Translations under genes and position numbers: made by a program
Shown here: positions 14,686 through 18,405 of the stretch, piece by piece
How the letters are laid out: every line of letters begins with the position of its first letter
Position numbering within the stretch: the stretch's first letter is position 1
Notes under the pieces: generated by a model
The model's database searches: none
Told to the model about the DNA's origin: nothing
The model's input: the letters and a program-made list of their open reading frames with translations, nothing else
Source of the DNA: an uncultured Bacilli bacterium
GTDB lineage: Bacteria; Bacillota_I; Bacilli_A; RF39; UBA660
DNA length: 18,405 bases
Reading direction: 5' to 3'
NCBI GenBank assembly: GCA_944363755.1
Contig: CALVVC010000008.1
Span: 1-18,405, forward strand

Positions 14686-15843
14686 TTACCTTATAACTCT
14701 ACTAGTATCTAAACTAGGAGGTTTTGAAAAAGCATTCTCAGTACTATTAATTGATTCTAAAGCCTCTCTCATACTATCTAATTGCGCTCTTTTAATAGCA
14801 ATATCTTGTTCTTTCTCTTTTCTTTTTTCTAGAGTTTTATCTTTATATTCTTGATGAGCATAAGAAAGACTATCTATATTATTTTTAATATCACTTTTAA
14901 TAGAATTATATCTATCTACTCCAATATCTTTAATCTCTTTTAATTCTGTATTAAACTTAGTAACTATTCTACTCTTAGTACTTGATACTTTACCTATAAC
15001 TTCATAAGTATTTAAAGCTACATTAAATTTAAATGTATTAACTTTATCATTAAAGTTATCTGTTAAATTATCTTTCTTACTCTTAAAATATTTAACAACT
15101 CTATTAGTAGCTTTACCAAGATAACAAGATTGCCTCTTTGCTTTTTGCATTTTCTCATTTATATTAGAAAAAGGAATATCTCGATTCTTAAGTTCTATTT
15201 TAACACCTTCATCAAAATTAATAGCATTATTTAACTCTTGTTCTTTCGCTTTTTCTTCTTCTTTTTTATCCATCTCTACTATTTTATTATATTTATTAGT
15301 CTCATATTTTAGTTTAACACTTTCTATAGCATTCTTAATCGTTAAATCAATTGTAGTATTTTCTCTAACTTTTTTAATAGCAGAGTTTTTAACATTAATA
15401 GCAAAAGATGAAGCACGACTAACTTTACTAACACCCATTTCTTTTATATGTGAAAAAGTATTACTAACTTCACTTCCTAAATTAATAACATCATCTTTTT
15501 TATCATTAACAAAATTAATAATATCTTCTTTTCTTTTATCTCTTATAGCAGCCTTAAAATCTTCTTTCGCTTGTTTTCTTTCTAATTTTTGTTCCTTTTC
15601 CTGCAACTTTTCTGCTTTTCTAATTTCTTTTTCCCGTTTCTTTTCAATTTTCTCCATCATTGCATCATATTTAGCGATAGCTTTCTCTATTTTAAAGCGT
15701 CTATATGGTGCAAGTAATTTATTAGAAATAGAAGTAATTCTTGCTTTTCTAAGTTCTGCTTTAGCCTTCTTATACTCATCTAAACTAGAAACTAATCTCT
15801 CTTCATTAGATTTAAGCTCTCTTTCTAATTCTTCTAAAGTCAT
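14686..15843 (-). CDS. Highly charged, helical coiled-coil protein of unknown function
   Basis: The 385-residue protein is rich in Lys and Glu, with no signal peptide, transmembrane helix or recognised catalytic motif. The first 110 residues are strongly coiled-coil-like (many KxxE repeats). The middle and C-terminal parts contain long amphipathic helices with a recurring pattern such as NDKKDDVINLGSEV and SKKDNLTDNF. This layout could suit a scaffold, a membrane-surface helix bundle or an adaptor; that is inference. I chose the ATG at 15841-15843 over the in-frame GTG at 15852 because TAAGGTG, which overlaps the stop of the upstream DUF1292 gene, is about ten bases from the ATG and only three from the GTG. 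It is the last gene of the ClpX-like/DUF1292 unit. I see no terminator after it, so transcripts could run into the T-box leader. Confidence 0.7.
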   Translation of the reverse strand: MTLEELERELKSNEERLVSSLDEYKKAKAELRKARITSISNKLLAPYRRFKIEKAIAKYDAMMEKIEKKREKEIRKAEKLQEKEQKLERKQAKEDFKAAIRDKRKEDIINFVNDKKDDVINLGSEVSNTFSHIKEMGVSKVSRASSFAINVKNSAIKKVRENTTIDLTIKNAIESVKLKYETNKYNKIVEMDKKEEEKAKEQELNNAINFDEGVKIELKNRDIPFSNINEKMQKAKRQSCYLGKATNRVVKYFKSKKDNLTDNFNDKVNTFKFNVALNTYEVIGKVSSTKSRIVTKFNTELKEIKDIGVDRYNSIKSDIKNNIDSLSYAHQEYKDKTLEKRKEKEQDIAIKRAQLDSMREALESINSTENAFSKPPSLDTSRVIR

Positions 15844-15857
15844 TTTTATCACACACC

Positions 15858-16100
15858 TTATGAAAACATTGCATTTACTATATCTTTTATCTTAGCTTTC
15901 TCTAAATCAGTCTCTAAATCAACTAATATATCTTTACCATCACTATCTTTAACTATACGAGAAGCTAGAATATCACTAGTCTCATCCCCTTTATCAATAG
16001 CATAAATAGCATAATCATTACCATCAAGACTAATAGTCTTTAACATTTCTGCTTCCTTAACCTCACCATCTACTTCAATTTTAAATTTAACATCATCCAT
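15858..16100 (-). CDS. DUF1292-like small acidic protein
   Basis: The 80-residue acidic protein resembles DUF1292 (YrzB-type): a beta-rich start (KFKIEVDGEVKEAEMLKTI), DGNDYAIYAID, a middle IVKDSDGKDILVDLETD, and a short C-terminal helix. The family's biochemical role is not known to me. An in-frame ATG 13 codons upstream (16139) was rejected because AAAGGAGTTG lies at a suitable distance from the ATG at 16098-16100. The gene starts 60 bases after the ClpX-like gene and its stop is 14 bases before the coiled-coil gene's ATG, so the three are probably one operon. Confidence 0.72.
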   Translation of the reverse strand: MDDVKFKIEVDGEVKEAEMLKTISLDGNDYAIYAIDKGDETSDILASRIVKDSDGKDILVDLETDLEKAKIKDIVNAMFS

Positions 16101-16160
16101 AGTTTCAACTCCTTTTATCTTATATAAATATATTAACATAAAGATAGAAAAAAAGAAATA

Positions 16161-17720
16161 TTATCTTTTCTTTAAAGTATAAACTTTATTATTAGATAAT
16201 ATTTCTTTATCAACTATAACTTCACTATATTTACCTCTATTACTTTTAGATTGCAAAGCATGACTAACATCAAGTAATGATGTATAAACTAATTGTTTTA
16301 ACTCTCTAGCACCTGTATCATTTGAAGTAGCAATTTCTAAGATGCCATCAATATAATCATCTGTACACTTTAAATCAATATTATAAACATCTTTATAAAA
16401 CTGTTGTTTTAAAAGTATTGGACTTAACTTACCTTTTTTCAAAATATTTTTTAAGTCTTCTTTAGTAAGATTATTATACATAATCTTAGGACTAATTCTT
16501 CCCACAATCTCTGGAATAAATCCAAAGTCTATTATATCTTTATCAGTAACAGTTAAATCTTCTTCACTACTATTATTGAAACCTAATTTTTTATTTTTAT
16601 CTTTTAATATATCAACAAAGGCCCCACCTAAAACTATATTCATAAATGTTGTATCTATTTTAATTTTATCATAACTAGTTAAACTAACATCATAAACTGT
16701 TCCATCAAGGAAATTAAGTAATAAATTTTGAACTGCTACATCAGAAACTTCTAAACCTCGATTAGCAATCTTATCAAACTCATCTAAAAATATTAAAGAC
16801 TCTTCACATTTTTTAATATTTCTACTAGCATTTTGATAAGCCATTTTTAAAATATCATCTATATCTTTACCAACATAACCAGAACCTGACAAAGTTGGCG
16901 TAGAATATTTTGTGAATGGTATTTCCAAATATTCTGCTAAAAGCTTTAATGTTTCTGTTTTTCCAACCCCACTAGGTCCCATAATTAAAGGTCTCACAAT
17001 CAAATGTGGATCATTAGTCTTATAATTATCACTAATAACAGTAACAAGGCTTTCTATCGCTTCATCTTGACCAATAATTCTATCTTTCAAATAAGCCTCT
17101 AACTCATCTGTATCTATATCTCTTCTAATATTTTTATTTTTTATGTTACTACCATCTTTAGATTTCATCGCTAAAGAAACTTTTTTAATTTCTTCTTTCG
17201 CTTTTTGTTCTGCTTCAAGTTTTTCTATTTCTTTCATATCTTTTATAGTTTGATCTATAAAATCCCTTAATTTTTTCTCGTCTTTAAGTTGTGTTAACAT
17301 ATATAATCTTCTCTTAGGAATACTAATACTACCATTATAATAACTAGAAGATAAAGTAATATTACTAACTAATTCTTTTAAATCAGTTAAAGATAGTTGA
17401 TAAACATCCATTTTTACTTTACCAGTATTAACTGCAAAAGTAAAACTAGAAAACATATCATCTTGATAAAAATTTAAAGCTTCTCCTAAATCATTAGTAC
17501 CATATTTATAAAGTAATTCTTTATCCGTAATAGTAAAATAAACACCTTCAGTCAACTCACTAATAGCAAAATCAAGATCATCAACACTACAAAACTCATT
17601 ATTAAATTTATCCATAAAATAACCATTTTTTTCATCAAAACTGCCTTCTATAACTGTTACAGGATTAAATAAAAATACTTCATTAGATAATACTTCTTTT
17701 TTCATTAACATTGCATACAT
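16161..17720 (-). CDS. ClpX-like AAA+ ATPase with a non-ClpX N-terminal domain
   Basis: The 519-residue protein has an unrecognised N-terminal domain (about 1-150), a charged helix (about 155-185) and a ClpX-type AAA+ module (about 205-519). Motifs: IIGQDEAIE (215-223), Walker A GPSGVGKT (248-255), pore loop GYVG (281-284), Walker B LIFLDEFDK (309-317), GGAF (365-368), LGF (379-381) at the place of the ClpP-docking IGF loop, FGFIPEIVGR with Arg408 as probable arginine finger, and sensor 2 GARELKQ (470-476). The Cys-rich zinc-binding N-domain of true ClpX is absent. It probably unfolds specific substrates, possibly for ClpP; the LGF loop supports this, but no ClpP gene is in the window. The ATG follows AGGGGGAG. 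It heads a three-gene unit with its own promoter. Confidence 0.85.
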   Translation of the reverse strand: MYAMLMKKEVLSNEVFLFNPVTVIEGSFDEKNGYFMDKFNNEFCSVDDLDFAISELTEGVYFTITDKELLYKYGTNDLGEALNFYQDDMFSSFTFAVNTGKVKMDVYQLSLTDLKELVSNITLSSSYYNGSISIPKRRLYMLTQLKDEKKLRDFIDQTIKDMKEIEKLEAEQKAKEEIKKVSLAMKSKDGSNIKNKNIRRDIDTDELEAYLKDRIIGQDEAIESLVTVISDNYKTNDPHLIVRPLIMGPSGVGKTETLKLLAEYLEIPFTKYSTPTLSGSGYVGKDIDDILKMAYQNASRNIKKCEESLIFLDEFDKIANRGLEVSDVAVQNLLLNFLDGTVYDVSLTSYDKIKIDTTFMNIVLGGAFVDILKDKNKKLGFNNSSEEDLTVTDKDIIDFGFIPEIVGRISPKIMYNNLTKEDLKNILKKGKLSPILLKQQFYKDVYNIDLKCTDDYIDGILEIATSNDTGARELKQLVYTSLLDVSHALQSKSNRGKYSEVIVDKEILSNNKVYTLKKR

Positions 17721-17739
17721 AATAACTCCCCCTAATACT

Positions 17740-17767
17740 AGTATAGAAGAAAATTAAAAATATGCAA
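17740..17767 (-). promoter_or_regulatory. Candidate promoter of the ClpX-like operon
   Basis: Minus strand: TTGCAT (17762-17767), 16 bases, TATACT (17740-17745). It lies immediately after the nrdG terminator and leaves a leader of about 13 bases containing GGGGGAG. Confidence 0.5.
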
Positions 17768-17768
17768 G

Positions 17769-17807
17769 AAAAAAGCTAGATTATATAAATAAATAATCTG
17801 GCTTTTT
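17769..17807 (-). terminator. Rho-independent terminator of nrdG, inside its coding end
   Basis: Minus strand: AAAAAGCCAGATTAT pairs with ATAATCTAGCTTTTT around a short AT loop, ending in six T (17769-17774). The first arm encodes the last nrdG residues and the loop region includes the TAA stop (17781-17783). Confidence 0.88.
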
Positions 17808-18332
17808 ATAAGGCTCATCATAACTTTTATCTTTCATATATTTATCTATTAATACTATCTCATCTTGTTCTAAACTCTTAGGAACATCTATAACTCTTTG
17901 ATTTCTAGAACCTCTATAATAAATATTTAAACTTTTCTCTTCTAAGATAAATTTACCATCTACTAAGACATCTACTTCACTAAGTAATTTCTTCATCTTA
18001 GGATTTTTAAGCATCACTTCATAAGTATACCCTGTATAACACCAAACATTAAGTCCCATAGAATGAGCTGCTTTACTAATAAGATAACAAGCTTCCGCCT
18101 GACAAAGAGGATCTCCCCCAGATAAAGTAATACCATCTTGATTTTTAATAGTTTTTAACTCATCAATTACTTCATCAACATCAACTAATACACCACCATT
18201 AAAATCATGAGTTCCGGGATTTTGGCAACCAGGACAAGCATGAGGACACCCTTGTGTCCAAATAACAGTTCTTACTCCTTCTCCATCTACAATAGAATCA
18301 GGTTGTAGTGATGCTGCTAATCTTATTTTCAT
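17781..18332 (-). CDS. nrdG: Anaerobic ribonucleotide reductase activating protein (radical SAM)
   Basis: The 183-residue radical SAM enzyme installs the glycyl radical on NrdD, enabling deoxynucleotide synthesis without oxygen. The iron-sulfur motif is CPHACPGC (Cys29, Cys33, Cys36), followed by the SAM-binding LSGGDPL (70-76) and the WCYTGY segment. Length is typical. The ATG is one base after the nrdD stop, with AGAAGG upstream inside the end of nrdD, so translation is probably coupled to nrdD. The gene ends in an embedded terminator, so the nrdD-nrdG unit stops here. Confidence 0.95.
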   Translation of the reverse strand: MKIRLAASLQPDSIVDGEGVRTVIWTQGCPHACPGCQNPGTHDFNGGVLVDVDEVIDELKTIKNQDGITLSGGDPLCQAEACYLISKAAHSMGLNVWCYTGYTYEVMLKNPKMKKLLSEVDVLVDGKFILEEKSLNIYYRGSRNQRVIDVPKSLEQDEIVLIDKYMKDKSYDEPYKKPDYLFI

Positions 18333-18333
18333 C

Positions 18334-18405
18334 CTACTTACCTTCTTTTTTATTCATAACATCTTTTAATCCAGTATGTTTAACACGATCTTTCTCTTCT
18401 GCTCT
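18334..18405 (-). CDS. nrdD: Partial CDS, C-terminus of anaerobic ribonucleoside-triphosphate reductase
   Basis: The last 23 codons and a TAG stop are present, reading RAEEKDRVKHTGLKDVMNKK then EGK. A RVKH-containing tail after the glycyl-radical site is common in NrdD proteins, and the next gene is nrdG, its usual partner. The catalytic and glycyl-radical regions lie beyond the right edge, so the call rests mainly on context. Confidence 0.78.
   Translation of the reverse strand, partial: RAEEKDRVKHTGLKDVMNKKEGK

Noticed and set aside
16128..16156. AAAGATA/TATCTTT stem after the ClpX-like gene as a terminator
   Set aside because: Only seven AT-rich pairs, a large loop and no T run after the stem; the downstream genes look cotranscribed.

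Overview
The window is a strongly AT-rich stretch in which every supported gene lies on the minus strand. It looks like a chromosomal segment of an anaerobic, low-GC, Gram-positive-type bacterium (Bacillota, possibly an uncultured gut lineage near Erysipelotrichia or RF39; this placement is inference). The reasons are Bacillus-type Shine-Dalgarno sites, a sortase-anchored surface protein, a T-box in front of ileS, and an oxygen-sensitive ribonucleotide reductase pair (nrdD end plus nrdG). The standard code fits throughout: Trp is TGG, and every stop seen is TAA or TAG.

In transcription order (high to low coordinates), the window opens with the last codons of nrdD and nrdG. nrdG is closed by a terminator embedded in its own 3' end. 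A three-gene unit follows: a ClpX-like AAA+ ATPase with an unrecognised N-terminal domain in place of the zinc-binding domain, a DUF1292-type small protein, and a highly charged helical protein. Next come a promoter, an Ile-specific T-box leader and ileS. The IleRS carries GLHH where class I synthetases have HxGH, the signature reported for mupirocin-hyper-resistant IleRS2 enzymes. After the ileS terminator is a 379-base gap with a second terminator and a possible gene remnant.

The rest is mostly envelope biology: murE (peptidoglycan precursor ligase), a membrane-anchored 3D-domain protein, a membrane-anchored surface protein with two tandem modules, tex (nucleic-acid-binding accessory factor), a 1162-residue sortase-anchored adhesin-like protein with a thioester-type head and nine SpaA/Cna-B-type repeats, a secreted glucosaminidase-like hydrolase, a small ORF with an eight-G run, and the 5' end of a second surface protein whose first residues match the 609-residue protein.

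The most interesting points are the GLHH IleRS; the adhesin head that keeps the thioester Cys but has Arg in place of the partner Gln; one adhesin repeat that has lost both its isopeptide Lys and its catalytic Glu; the G8 tract in a terminator-bounded mini-gene; a perfect consensus promoter whose -35 sits in a 14-bp palindrome; 11-bp-spaced TGTxxA half-sites before the 3D-domain gene; and the ClpX-like operon.
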